Origin: Peptococcaceae bacterium 1109
GTDB taxonomy: Bacteria > Bacillota > Limnochordia > Darwinibacteriales > Darwinibacteriaceae
DNA length: 64,000 nucleotides
Assembly (NCBI GenBank): GCA_001028815.1
Contig: LDJB01000002.1
Coordinates: 1 to 64,000 of the forward strand
Direction of reading: 5' to 3'
The first letter of the stretch is position 1. Every line of letters begins with the position of its first letter. Of this stretch, positions 9,821 to 18,862 are shown piece after piece. The notes under the pieces were generated by a model, which worked only from the letters and a program-made list of their open reading frames with translations, ran no database searches and was not told where the DNA came from. A program made the position numbers and the translations under genes.

Positions 9821-9939
9821 AGTGATCGGATTAAGCGGTAGTTGGTGATCGGGATGAACCGTATTTGGTGATCGGCATGAACCGTATTCGGTGATCGGCA
9901 TTAACCGTTTTGAGTGATCGAGATGAACCGTATTTCGCG
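9821..9939. repeat. IS21 right-end tandem repeats, 23-bp period
   Basis: Five copies of a 23-bp unit beginning (G/A)GTGATCG start at 9821, 9844, 9867, 9890 and 9913, exactly 23 bp apart, and run to the right end of the IS. The unit consensus is about GGTGATCGGCATGAACCGTA plus three bases. These are IstA-binding end repeats, not a CRISPR, because no unique spacers lie between them. Confidence 0.85.
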
Positions 9940-10319
9940 TCCAAGGGAAAGATATCAATAAACACTCCGTGGTGAATTTTCAGATCTGACATCGATTTCT
10001 CGACAAATCTAGTGTTGTTCTTACGCAACTTCGCAAACTGTAAGGGGTATTCCCTATCTGTGTCAGTTGTCTGAAGAAACAATTCTGCACTCAATTCATC
10101 TTTACACACGGTAAGAAATCTTTCATAGTCACCTCTTAACATACATACATCAATGTCGTCATCCCATGGGATGAACCCCTTATGCCTAACTGCTCCAAGC
10201 AACGTTCCTGCAAAGAGCAGATATTTAAGACCATGCTTCCGGCATATTCTGTCGAATTCTAGTAAAATTTCCAACTGCACCTTTTGAACATCCCTCAATG
10301 TAGTCCAACTATTAGACAT
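9940..10319 (-). pseudogene. LicD-family protein, 5' part only
   Basis: The first ~127 residues of a LicD-family (PF04991) nucleotidyl/phosphocholine-type transferase, from MSNSWTTLRDVQ to VFIDIFPLDA. The family core is clear: LLFAGTLLGAVRHKGFIPWDDDIDVCM, whose DDDID aspartates bind metal. IS21 cut the gene after FPLD. Its next codons (NVMPHSF) survive at about 7221-7248, beyond which ISa-1 begins. Family members are usually about 250-290 residues, so the C-terminal half is gone. It probably once decorated the repeat unit with a phospho-substituent, but cannot work now. Confidence 0.88.
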
Positions 10320-11155
10320 TAAAAATCCCCTTCATTACATGCTTATCAGGTGCCAATAGGGCATCCTGATCATGGTAATAAACTGGATGCCACATAAAAC
10401 TACACATTCTCCTCAGTATAGGTAACAGCTCCGGTGGAATCCATCATTCACTAAGTTTCACGAGCGTAATGCAGCGCAAACTACCTCGCTCAAGCGAGTT
10501 TGTGAGAATAATATAGTTGTAATGACATTTATATGAACTGGGGTGGCCGTTATTTTGCTGACGATACTATTACATGCCATAGCGCCTAGAGATTATCCCA
10601 CAAACGTCATTACCCAAGCGTAACACAAGAACCAGGCCTTACAAGAAACACATCCCTTTAGTACAATGCTGCTTCGAACTCTGTTGACAGTAACGAACTG
10701 CCGTAAACCCAAAGTGGAGACATCGGCTTCCCAGGCAAAGCGCAAACTCTTGACCCGTCTTTAGTGCTGCATGTGCTCCGACGCATGAGCTACAAGCGAA
10801 GTCATCCCGAAAAGCTGGTGGACCTTATCGACTAATCATTCGACGACTGAATGATCTGCGAATTACCAAGTGTATTGTGATGGGAAGTGCTCCCCAAGAC
10901 CTTTCGCATGCTCGCTACTAAAAGCCTTGTAAGTGGCGTTAATCACATGCTAGTTATTCAACTTCGCTCATTTAAGTCCCGGTATGGCGAAGACGTATTG
11001 CGAGTATATCTCGGTTTCGACAAGAAATGACTACTGTATTCAGAAAAACAAATGAACAGATCCTAGAGAAGATCCGGGGCACGTTTGATCACAAAACCGT
11101 AGGATATTATGTCCAAAGTTTCATGACCACGCCATGGCAACTCATTGGATGAGGG
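10320..11155. other. gene-poor stretch, no recognised gene
   Basis: About 836 bp between licD and the O-antigen ligase-like gene. The longest plus-strand reading frames are short (for example about 11000-11150, containing VWRRRIASISRFRQEM) and match nothing I recognise. Stops are frequent in every frame. It may hold decayed sequence from earlier insertions. No terminator, RNA gene or IS end could be identified. Confidence 0.5.
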
Positions 11156-12490
11156 TCAGCACTTCGAGCCTTGCAACTTTGCGGGGCCGCTCCCAGCGCT
11201 GTCTAGATTAGTTGGCGGAGCGTCAGTGCTAACCAAATCCCCCCATAACGTGAACACCAAAAACACCGCCACTCCATTCGATGTCGAGACAAAGGGATTA
11301 AATAAAGCCATAAAAGCCACAGACACAAGAGTAGCTACGTTCATATTAAAAGCTTTGATGAAGGTACTCGAACGCCCAATCCATCTAATTAAGTACCTGC
11401 CAAGAATACTATAGACAATGATTCCAACTAAGCCGTACCTTGCTGCGTCATCGAGAATTTGGGAATGCATTCCTATTCCGTATTGGAAGTAATCATCAGC
11501 ATATACCATGCCCCGCCCGAAGAATGGACTCCTAAAGAAGGTTTTTAGACTAAGCCAATAAAGCTCTAGACGACCTGACAGACTCCTATCCAGTAAGTTA
11601 CCACCACGACCCCAAAAGACGTCCGCCATCGCGCGGATCCGCCGCGACAACATTGGGTTTCCGACAGTAAAAGATACGTGTTCAAGTAATCCTGCGTAAA
11701 ACTCACTGAAGATAACTAGCGATGCCACGAAGTGTATTAGGCAGAGCATTATAACAATAGAAAATATCGGACTTTTGCTCCTCAATCTTAGAGCGATATA
11801 GGAAGACAGCAAGACTACCAGAGAAAGAATTGCTATGAATGATGAAGACAGAATTACCATCAAGGCAAAGCAGCATAGACCAACGAAACTAATAAACTTA
11901 TAGACTTTTTTGTCCTGCGAAACGTACAATCCCCCTAGTATTCCCGTAAGAATTACAACGGTCTGGGCCCAGGAAAAAGAACCGAGATTCGTATTGCTAG
12001 CGTAAAAGTGTCGCAAGTCACCCGACCCACCAGTGATCTCCTTTGACAAGGAAGGGTCATTTACTAACAGTTGGATGTTCGTAATTACAGACACCGCCGC
12101 AACTAAGAGTGCAAAAAAAACAATAAAACGGTTCACTTCCTTTCTATTTAGCCGCTTATAAAATGTGTACATTATCCCTGGTATGAAGAAACATATGTAG
12201 TTATAGAAATTCCCGATTTCTGCTAAACCTCGGCCCAGAGCTAGACTGACGCCGATGTACGTGATCCAAAGCAGGACTATTACGTTGAATTTATCCGGCC
12301 TAAGCACCCAACGCGGATAACTCAAGAAGGTCGTCAATACCCACATTGCGACAATAACTAGTAGTATTTCACGACGCAAGTTTCTCGTTAAATATGGAAC
12401 AAAGGCCCAGAGTACGTAAAGACAAGTTAGCGTTATATTTACACCTAAAGGCAGACCTAGGCGTTCTTGCTTCCTATAATAGTGCTTCAT
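11156..12490 (-). CDS. O-antigen ligase/polymerase-like membrane protein
   Basis: 444 residues with about 11-12 hydrophobic segments and one large extracytoplasmic loop (about residues 270-345, containing MSRRIRAMADVFWGRGGNLL-like and LSLKTFFRSPFFGRGM motifs). This layout and the SPFFGRG motif match the Wzy_C/O-antigen ligase family (PF04932). The role is either polymerisation of repeat units (Wzy) or ligation, and the sequence alone cannot decide. As the only such protein intact in this locus, Wzy is the simpler guess. Confidence 0.78.
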   Translation of the reverse strand: MKHYYRKQERLGLPLGVNITLTCLYVLWAFVPYLTRNLRREILLVIVAMWVLTTFLSYPRWVLRPDKFNVIVLLWITYIGVSLALGRGLAEIGNFYNYICFFIPGIMYTFYKRLNRKEVNRFIVFFALLVAAVSVITNIQLLVNDPSLSKEITGGSGDLRHFYASNTNLGSFSWAQTVVILTGILGGLYVSQDKKVYKFISFVGLCCFALMVILSSSFIAILSLVVLLSSYIALRLRSKSPIFSIVIMLCLIHFVASLVIFSEFYAGLLEHVSFTVGNPMLSRRIRAMADVFWGRGGNLLDRSLSGRLELYWLSLKTFFRSPFFGRGMVYADDYFQYGIGMHSQILDDAARYGLVGIIVYSILGRYLIRWIGRSSTFIKAFNMNVATLVSVAFMALFNPFVSTSNGVAVFLVFTLWGDLVSTDAPPTNLDSAGSGPAKLQGSKC

Positions 12491-12573
12491 ATTTGACTCT
12501 CGTCAACCCCCTCGTGATTGTACATCCCTGCGAAACCGAAACAGACAACGTACCTAAGCCATCATCCTTTGAG

Positions 12574-13728
12574 TTATTGCTTAAAGCACATTAATATTGA
12601 ATCATAAACTCTTGAATACTCCTTTGCCATTCTTTCGACAGTGAATTTATTCGTATATAGGTCTCTAGCGTTGTTGCTCAATGATTCATACAATCGCTCA
12701 TCATCGTGGAGTATTCTGATTTTCTCTGCTATGTCAATTGGGTTTCTTTCTATAAAGTATCCCGTGACACCTTCAATCAGAACTTCAGGAATGCCTCCCA
12801 CCCTTGTCGCTAAAATAGGTACTCCATGAGCAATAGCCTCCACCAGTGTTAGCGGTAATCCCTCGCTAGCCGAAGGCAAGACCACTAGATCTAAACTTGG
12901 CACCAAAGTATCCCCTGCGTTTTCCACATAACCAATATAACGAACACTTCCTTCGAGACCATGCTGTCTTATTGAGTTTTGTAAGGCACTTACCTCGCCT
13001 TCCGGTCCGATGCCAGCAAACGTCAAGTTAATCCTTGCCTTGTATTGTTCGTCTAGGGATGCATAAGCATCAAATAAATGCCGCCAGCCCTTCGCATCCG
13101 TAAGATATGCCAAATATCCAATTCTAAACTTTTCTGATGGCGGCCGCTGGCTACGTGACACTGTGTTGTTCTTAACACGAGTACCATTTAAAATGGGGAT
13201 TATTTCCGTTGTTCCCAGCACTGAATTGTAGTATTCAGTAGTTTGATGGCTAACAGCATTCATCTTAAACCCGCTTCGTATAAGTCGCTTTGCTATCCGC
13301 TGAGTAACCCACTGAGATGTAACTCCTTTGCTTGCATTGATGCCATGTAAAGTGACCAATAAGGGCAGTTTCGATATGTCGCGCAACAATCCGACGGCAA
13401 TAGTGTTATGCGCATGGATCACTATGTCGAGCCCGGGATTCTGTAAACATACCTGTCGATAGAGCCTCTTTATAGGAAGGCCAATTATTTGACTCAATCT
13501 CAACTGGCGAACTCTATTATGACGCATTTCTACAGGATAGCAATCGATTTCACCAGAAAATCGGCTCAAAAACGAGACGTCATACTTATTCTCCCGAACA
13601 GGATAGATCACTCCCACACGATATCCCGCTGCTAGCTGGTACTCTATCAAGTTAGCTAATACCGTGCCGACACCTCCCCCAAAACCCCATGACACGTGAA
13701 TAATATATCTGTTGCTGCCATTTCTCAT
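12574..13728 (-). CDS. family 4 glycosyltransferase
   Basis: About 384 residues from the ATG at 13728, chosen because AAGGAGAG lies about seven bases upstream. The longer frame to 13779 lacks such a site. GT-B fold: an N-terminal Rossmann domain with the GGGVGTVLANL loop, and a C-terminal domain with the donor-binding SEGLPLTLVEAIAHGVPILAT motif near residue 290, typical of GT4 (glycosyl transferases group 1). It should add one sugar during repeat-unit assembly on the cytoplasmic side. The donor is unknown. Confidence 0.88.
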   Translation of the reverse strand: MRNGSNRYIIHVSWGFGGGVGTVLANLIEYQLAAGYRVGVIYPVRENKYDVSFLSRFSGEIDCYPVEMRHNRVRQLRLSQIIGLPIKRLYRQVCLQNPGLDIVIHAHNTIAVGLLRDISKLPLLVTLHGINASKGVTSQWVTQRIAKRLIRSGFKMNAVSHQTTEYYNSVLGTTEIIPILNGTRVKNNTVSRSQRPPSEKFRIGYLAYLTDAKGWRHLFDAYASLDEQYKARINLTFAGIGPEGEVSALQNSIRQHGLEGSVRYIGYVENAGDTLVPSLDLVVLPSASEGLPLTLVEAIAHGVPILATRVGGIPEVLIEGVTGYFIERNPIDIAEKIRILHDDERLYESLSNNARDLYTNKFTVERMAKEYSRVYDSILMCFKQ

Positions 13729-14178
13729 GGTTCTTTCTCTCCTTCGAGTGCGAAAAACTTTGGCCAATAGCCAATACAACTTTACTCGGCGCCCACCACT
13801 TTGTCGTTAACGAAGAAAAGTGACCAATCAAATATAAAAAACAAGGCGTTGAGCCGCTATACATTCAAGTTACTGCTAAGGGGTTACCGAACTCCATTAG
13901 TGAGTACAATACATGTGGCTAAGGTTTTTTCGCTCACGTCTCCTAAAATGCAACCGACTAAATGCTTCCGAACTAACGATCTCTAGTTAACTCGACTATG
14001 AGAATCAGTTATGCTGAACTCGTCTCGATGCTGGTCGGACTCACTAAGTCGTTTCCCATATGAAGGCCCTCCCCCTAACTCTTTCCGGTTCCTGAGAGTT
14101 CTAGCCTTTCACTTTGGTATACAGCTTCATATAGGACTGCAGCATAGAAGACTCGTCGTAGTGCATTGTAGCAAACTC
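13729..14178. other. gap with possible 3' gene remnant
   Basis: About 450 bp without a clear gene. Next to the left end of ISb a minus-strand frame at 14101-14178 reads EFATMHYDESSMLQSYMK and ends in a normal stop. It could be the tail of the membrane-protein gene whose head is at 17375-17608 on the other side of ISb. The rest shows no recognisable coding, RNA or terminator signal. Confidence 0.4.
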
Positions 14179-14203
14179 CGGTTCAAACCCCTAACTTTGG
14201 ACA

Positions 14204-15180
14204 TTATGCAGCAATAACTTCAGGTTTCAAATCGTTTCTCATGATTGCTTTGTGGTATTCTCTGGGAGGCTTGTCTCTCAGACTCCCATGACGACGGCGC
14301 TCGTTGTAGTAGCGCATGTACTCGCTCACTTGACAGTATGCATCCTGGTAGCTCAGAAACTCGTGCCGGGAGTAGCATTCGTCTTCAAGGACAGCATGGA
14401 AGGATTCAATATGAGCATTCATGTTCGGAGTCTTCACTGGAATGCGTTGATGCTCTAGCCCTAGCTGCTCACATGCCCTGGCGAAAACCTTGGCGATGAA
14501 CTGAGGTCCGTTGTCAGTGCGTACTATCGGTAATCTAGTGGTTCTTTCTATGTCCAGATTTCTCTTTTCAATGGCTTGTCTGAGGACGCTTACTGCATCC
14601 ATGGCAGTGCACCTTAAGCCTAAATGGTAGCTGATGACTTCCCTGTCCATGACATCGATCAGGGACAACTGGAAAAAGAACTGCTTTGTCCCGGCGATGT
14701 AGCCGTATTTTATGTCCATTTCCCAAAGCTGATTGGGAGCATCTACTTGCATGTGTTTTGCTATGCGCCTCGGGTGGCGCCGCTTGATTCGACGTTGCGG
14801 CCGGAGCACTCCTAGCTCGGCACAAAGTCGGTATACCTTCTTGTGGTTAATACGTAGAAAATAATCTTCTTTCAGGCAGACGGTAAGCTTCCTATAGCCA
14901 TAGGGGAATCCATCACCTTCAATAAGAGTATAAATCCAGGACTTGATGGTTTCATCTGGTATTCTGCGGCCATCAAAGGTGTAGGAATAACCTGGAACAG
15001 GGCGGCCTGCGGCTGCTTTTCCGGAGACCGAGTGTTCGTTCGCTGCCTCTTTAACATCATCTTTGCGGTCGATGACTGCGTAGTAAGTAGAGCGGGATAA
15101 GCCGACAAAGCCAAGGACCAGACTAGTCTTAAACCCTTTGCTGATCCACCGCTCTGCAACGTCAACTTTGTCGGCTACCG
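14204..15180 (-). CDS. IS3 orfB transposase (ISb)
   Basis: One open frame from about 15180, reading VADKVDVAERWISKGF at its start, to the stop at 14204. There is no ATG or GTG at the beginning, which fits an OrfAB product made by -1 frameshifting from orfA. The DDE residues lie in WEMDIKYGYI, VRTDNGPQFIA and NAHIESFHAVLED, and the C-terminus keeps YNERRRHGSL. It is about 320 residues long. The frame itself is intact, but the partner orfA is interrupted. Confidence 0.85.
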
Positions 15181-15417
15181 AGGGTTTGTCTTGTCCCTCA
15201 GTTCTCGCAGTATTGCTAACTCGAGCTCCTTTTCAGCTACAATGCGCTTTAGCTGGTCGTTCTCGCTACTGACCTCTTCCAATCGTTTTTCTAGTTCAGA
15301 GGTACGGGACTGTAAGTTCCTTGAAAGAGCTTCCGTTGATCCGCGTCTGCGAGCAGCGCGCATCCATGTATAGACGGTGTTCTTGGACAACTCATAGCGA
15401 CGCGCTACCAGTGCAGC

Positions 15418-17233
15418 CTGCTTTTCGCACCCTTGGGCAGAGAATTAGGTGGGTTTTCTGAATGGATTTTCGAGGTAGATCCGTTCATCATAGCCGGCGA
15501 ACTTGAGCAGCCTCAGAACATCCGGTGGGATATCGTGAGGCAGATGGCGCTCTACATGGTCATCATAGGTCAGATAGACAACCTGAATCGTGTTGAGCAT
15601 ATCCAGCAGTACACGGGCTGTTGGGCGGTCTAGAGTACGAGGGCCTGTGGAGATCGTTGCCTTCTCTTTGGCCATAGCCTCCCGGATCCTCATCTCCAGA
15701 AGGGAAGCTATCATAACCGCCAGCAGGATCACATACCCCAGTGCTTGGACTCTCTTTGGGGTCTTCAGGTAGATGGCGTTGACAAACATAGGATCCTTCA
15801 GGAACCGAAACCGCATTTCCACGTTGATCTGACCCTTGTACTCTTTGAGGACATCATAGTCATCATAGAGATCCTCTGACACCGAGGTTATCAGCACAAA
15901 GGTGGCTTCCCGCTGACGCCATTCAGTGAGAGCCTCTTCCGTTGGAGGATGGATGTCGATTTCCAGCCGAAAGGTAGTGATCGTCTCCAGAACAGCTTCC
16001 TGCCGATCTTTCCGTGGTCTTCCAGGAGGGCGTTTGATTTTCTGCTGCCTAACAACACGGCCTGTCAGCCTATGGAGCGTTTTGTTCTCTGCCAAAACTG
16101 CATCCAGCCTGGCTTTGGCATCTGGTTCACATTGGAACGATTCCTTTTCCAGCTGCTTTTTGAGCTTGGCGAGGTCCTTCTGCTCAGTTTCCAGAACTCT
16201 CTCCAGCTTCTTCTCCTTGCGGTTATCCAGCTTAGAAGAGCGGACTACGATGAAGCGGTAGACTCTACCGGCAAACTCGGCCTGCAGAGTCTGTGTCCAG
16301 TAATGAGCCGCATCTTTGGCCTTGGACATAGGGCCGCGATAACGCCATCTTCCCTCTTCCCAAGCACGGTCCCGCAGCTCCTGGGCTAGAGAATATCGCC
16401 CGGGCAGAACAGAGATGAACCGGATCTTCTTGGCATCCATTGCTTTGAGGTTCTCCATGGTGATCAGGGCTGAGTCAGCGACAAAGGCCACATTCCAGGT
16501 CTCAAGAAAGCTGACCTTGAACTCATCGAGTATATCCCGGCTCCACACCATGTCGCTTTCGTTGCCGCTGTTAACGGTTCCCACGATGGGAAACCCGTCA
16601 TTGGTAACCATCAGTCCGAACTTGAGCTGCTTGAGATCATCTCGCTTGTCTTTGCTGTGGCCGTAGACGATCTCGATGAACTGTTTCTCAAAACTTCCAT
16701 TGCTGTCTTCGTTCTCATACGACCCGTAGACGGAAAAAGAGGTGGTATCGGCGTGTACTGAGCGGATTTCCATATCTTCTATGTTCGCCGCTCGGCAGGC
16801 GATAGTTCCGAGCAGCTGCCGACAGTCGATCTCAGCTAGCCTATCAAGGGCCCGGCCTAGAGCGTCATCGTTGAGGTCTTGAGCCTGAATATCCTCCTCA
16901 AAAAGCAGAGGCATGTCCATGGCTTCATAGAACCGTTCCACACGGTAGAGGGGCCTTCGGTGAACCAAGATGTTGATAACAAGAGCCGTAATCACCGTGC
17001 CGGGAGATACCTTCCATTGTCTGTCATCCCAGGTAACCATGTGGTTTATGAACCTGGCTATGTCGAGCTCCTTGCATAGGTGAGCCATGAGATTAGCTGC
17101 GCCTGGGTGTTTGGCTGAGACCTGCACTGATTCTCCCTCCAATATTTGGATAGAGAACAGTTCGCGAAATTCTAACAAATCCCTGCTGGGCAGAAACTAT
17201 TTTTCCATGAGGTTCAAGGGTGCGGAAAGTCGG
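15418..17233 (-). mobile_element. IS1634-like (IS4 superfamily) element
   Basis: An element of 1816 bp. The terminal inverted repeats are CTGCTTTTCGCACCCTTG (left) and CCGACTTTCCGCACCCTTG (right, reverse complement). A 7-bp target duplication GTGCAGC flanks it at 15411-15417 and 17234-17240, inside the orfA of ISb. It carries one transposase gene. Intact ends, duplication and gene suggest a recent insertion. Confidence 0.92.
15445..17127 (-). CDS. IS1634-family transposase
   Basis: About 560 residues from the GTG at 17127, preferred over the TTG at 17178 because GGAGGGA lies just upstream. It has an N-terminal DUF4277-like region (HLCKELDIARFINHMVTWDD, VINILVHRRPLYRVERFYE) and a DDE core with Asp in VHADTTSFSVYG and FVADSALI. 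A long insertion rich in Lys/Glu (LERVLETEQKDLAKLKKQLE) lies in the middle, and a C-terminal VEMRFRFLKDPMFVNAIYLK motif is typical of the family. It is full length for IS1634 transposases. Confidence 0.9.
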   Translation of the reverse strand: MQVSAKHPGAANLMAHLCKELDIARFINHMVTWDDRQWKVSPGTVITALVINILVHRRPLYRVERFYEAMDMPLLFEEDIQAQDLNDDALGRALDRLAEIDCRQLLGTIACRAANIEDMEIRSVHADTTSFSVYGSYENEDSNGSFEKQFIEIVYGHSKDKRDDLKQLKFGLMVTNDGFPIVGTVNSGNESDMVWSRDILDEFKVSFLETWNVAFVADSALITMENLKAMDAKKIRFISVLPGRYSLAQELRDRAWEEGRWRYRGPMSKAKDAAHYWTQTLQAEFAGRVYRFIVVRSSKLDNRKEKKLERVLETEQKDLAKLKKQLEKESFQCEPDAKARLDAVLAENKTLHRLTGRVVRQQKIKRPPGRPRKDRQEAVLETITTFRLEIDIHPPTEEALTEWRQREATFVLITSVSEDLYDDYDVLKEYKGQINVEMRFRFLKDPMFVNAIYLKTPKRVQALGYVILLAVMIASLLEMRIREAMAKEKATISTGPRTLDRPTARVLLDMLNTIQVVYLTYDDHVERHLPHDIPPDVLRLLKFAGYDERIYLENPFRKPT

Positions 17234-17374
17234 GTGCAGCGTTACCTACTTCCTGGACTTCTTTTAGTACCTGAGCCTTGAACTCATTAGTATACTGTCT
17301 GGTCACTTAAATCACTCCCAAATTGATTCTATCAGACACACACTATTTGTCCAAATCAATTAGGGGGCTTAATA

Positions 17375-17608
17375 GGTAAAGCATATCAGTCTTGTAGTGT
17401 CTTTTCCACCTACGTAGATTTTCTTCGTACTACGAAAAATAAGTGGAGAAATAACTAACCACAACCCCATGATGAAATAATCAATCGGTACCAAATCGAA
17501 CAAATCTACGCTAACAAAGCCTCCTGTAAAAAAAATCAAGGTTGCCATGCTTACTCTAAAAGCATCATGTATATTCTTGCGGCACTTGCTTCGCGAGACT
17601 TGAATCAC
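17375..17608 (-). pseudogene. membrane protein fragment cut by ISb
   Basis: About 77 native residues (MIQVSRSKCRKNIHDAFRVS onward) with two hydrophobic stretches (ATLIFFTGGFVSVDLFDLVP and YFIMGLWLVISPLIF). The frame runs into the right end of ISb and stops there. A possible tail is at 14101-14178 beyond the element. I do not recognise the family. Being in this locus it may have been a small polysaccharide-related membrane protein or the end of a larger one. Confidence 0.55.
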
Positions 17609-17656
17609 GTAACCCCTTCTCCCTCAATGTGAATGTCAAGCAATAGCTTATCTATG

Positions 17657-18862
17657 CTATCCATTTAGCAACTCCTCATAAAGACGAACATATTCTCTAA
17701 ACCTGAGTTCTTTACTATACGCTTGTCGCGCTCTCTCTATGCAATGCTGGGTAAACGAACATTTGCCTTTCCTGCTGACCTCCCGAATTCTCTCAACAAC
17801 CTCGCTCAGAGCTCCCTTATCCACTACATATCCACAACCATCGCCAACTGCCTCTCCGCTTCCCCCCGTTGCAAATGTAATGATTGGTGTTCCACAGGCT
17901 AGAGCCTCGAGGTTCGTTGTTGGAAAAGTGTCTGCTTGGGTTGGATTTAAAAACACATCAGCCGCAGAATAGATTTTAGCTAGTTCGTCCGCACCGAGCC
18001 GACCAATGCCTATAACATTCGCTGGGAGACTACGCCTTTGCTTTTCGGTCAAGCCAACGAGAACAATCACCTCACCATCGTTCAGATGCCTTGACAGTTC
18101 CATGAAGAAGTGATAGCCTTTTTCCTTCGTCCAATGACTCGCTACTCCAAGTATAACAAAGCTATCGTCAAGGCCATACTCGGAACGAAACAGACCTGGC
18201 GTAGGTCTAAATATTTCGAGTTCTATCCCATTCGGAATAACCCGTATGTTGTAATTCTTCAAAAATGACTTACTTGCCAAATCTGCAAGCCACCCGGAAG
18301 GAGTCACTATCGTTAATTTCTCAACTCCGCTAAAGAGACGTCTTTTCATATTATGATTTGCCCTTGAACGGTCAATAAACTCACTCTTCGGATATGACTT
18401 CTTTTGCGGACAGCTATGGCATTGTGTTTCCCAGCGATTGCAACCAATGTTTATGAAATGCGCGCAGTGTCCGGTAAAGGCCCAGCAGTCATGGAGAGTC
18501 CAGACAACAGGGATATCTGAGTTTTTTAGGTAATCGAACAATACTTGGATATTTACATAATACCCATGAAGATTATGCAAATGAATTACGTCTGGCTTCA
18601 GTTCCGACAAACGCTTTACGAATCGTACGGTAGCTTTCCTAGATCCAATAGCGTGCGCATCAAATAGCCGCGTTATCGCGACATGGCAATACACGTCAAA
18701 ATTGGTGCCTATCCTTATAGCTGTACCGCCGTTGCCGGATCCGTTTCTCCCATACGCGATGTAGCTTTCGTGACCATGCTCGATTAAGATATTATGGAGA
18801 TCCGACACAATTCGGCCCGTACTTCCTTCACCGCATACTGAGTTAATCTGGACAACTCTCAT
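17657..18862 (-). CDS. family 4 glycosyltransferase with Cys cluster
   Basis: About 401 residues. The ATG at 18862 overlaps the stop of capG (ATGA), so the genes are translationally coupled. GT-B fold with RVVQINSVCGEGSTGRIV at the N-terminus, HLHNLHGYY near residue 95, and the donor site NLEALACGTPIITFATGGSGE near residue 320. A CNRWETQCHSCPQKKSYPKS stretch near residue 150 is seen in a subgroup of GT4 enzymes of exopolysaccharide loci. It probably adds a sugar after the fucosamine step. Donor and linkage are unknown. Confidence 0.87.
   Translation of the reverse strand: MRVVQINSVCGEGSTGRIVSDLHNILIEHGHESYIAYGRNGSGNGGTAIRIGTNFDVYCHVAITRLFDAHAIGSRKATVRFVKRLSELKPDVIHLHNLHGYYVNIQVLFDYLKNSDIPVVWTLHDCWAFTGHCAHFINIGCNRWETQCHSCPQKKSYPKSEFIDRSRANHNMKRRLFSGVEKLTIVTPSGWLADLASKSFLKNYNIRVIPNGIELEIFRPTPGLFRSEYGLDDSFVILGVASHWTKEKGYHFFMELSRHLNDGEVIVLVGLTEKQRRSLPANVIGIGRLGADELAKIYSAADVFLNPTQADTFPTTNLEALACGTPIITFATGGSGEAVGDGCGYVVDKGALSEVVERIREVSRKGKCSFTQHCIERARQAYSKELRFREYVRLYEELLNG

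Larger units (their letters stand above)
7249..9939 (-). mobile_element. IS21-family element in licD
   Basis: An element of 2691 bp with istA-istB on the minus strand. The ends are imperfect inverted repeats (left CGTGTATTTCGGTTAATTCG, right reverse complement CGCGAAATACGGTTCATCTC). A 6-bp target duplication TCCAAG can be read on both sides (7243-7248 and 9940-9945). Removing the element and one TCCAAG joins the licD frame as FPLDNVMPHSF, which confirms the insertion site. Each end carries a row of roughly 23-bp repeats built on GGTGATCG. Confidence 0.93.
15175..17306 (-). pseudogene. IS3 orfA (ISb), split by IS1634-like element
   Basis: The first part begins at a GTG at 17306 and reads VTRQYTNEFKAQVLKEVQEV, then is cut at 17234-17240. 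The second part resumes at 15417 with ALVARRYELSKNTVYTWMRA and runs through a coiled coil to NPR at 15175. Joining the two parts across one copy of the 7-bp duplication restores a normal ~100-residue orfA with helix-turn-helix and leucine-zipper regions. Confidence 0.9.
14179..17374 (-). mobile_element. IS3-family element ISb, interrupted by IS1634-like
   Basis: This element is related to but clearly distinct from ISa. Its left end (CGGTTCAAACCCCTAACTTT) and right end (TAGGGGGCTTAATAG) align with those of ISa. Without the inserted IS1634-like element it would be about 1.4 kb, the same size as ISa. orfA is cut by that insertion, so the element can no longer make its own full transposase. Boundaries are judged by alignment to ISa ends and may be off by a few bases. 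No target duplication was evident. Confidence 0.8.

Noticed and set aside
9821-9939. Regular 23-bp repeats that resemble a short CRISPR array
   Set aside because: The units are directly adjacent with no unique spacers, lie at the end of an IS21 element and are mirrored at its other end. No cas genes are present.
9831-10319. A 162-residue LicD protein as a whole gene
   Set aside because: The last ~35 residues are translated from the IS21 terminal repeats. The native sequence stops at the target duplication.
10320-11155. A possible small gene at about 11000-11150 on the plus strand
   Set aside because: The frame is short, has no good start signal, matches nothing known and runs against all neighbouring genes.
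14872-15165. A 97-residue minus-strand frame in ISb
   Set aside because: It lies in a different frame from the intact orfB, which reads through the whole stretch with clear IS3 transposase sequence.
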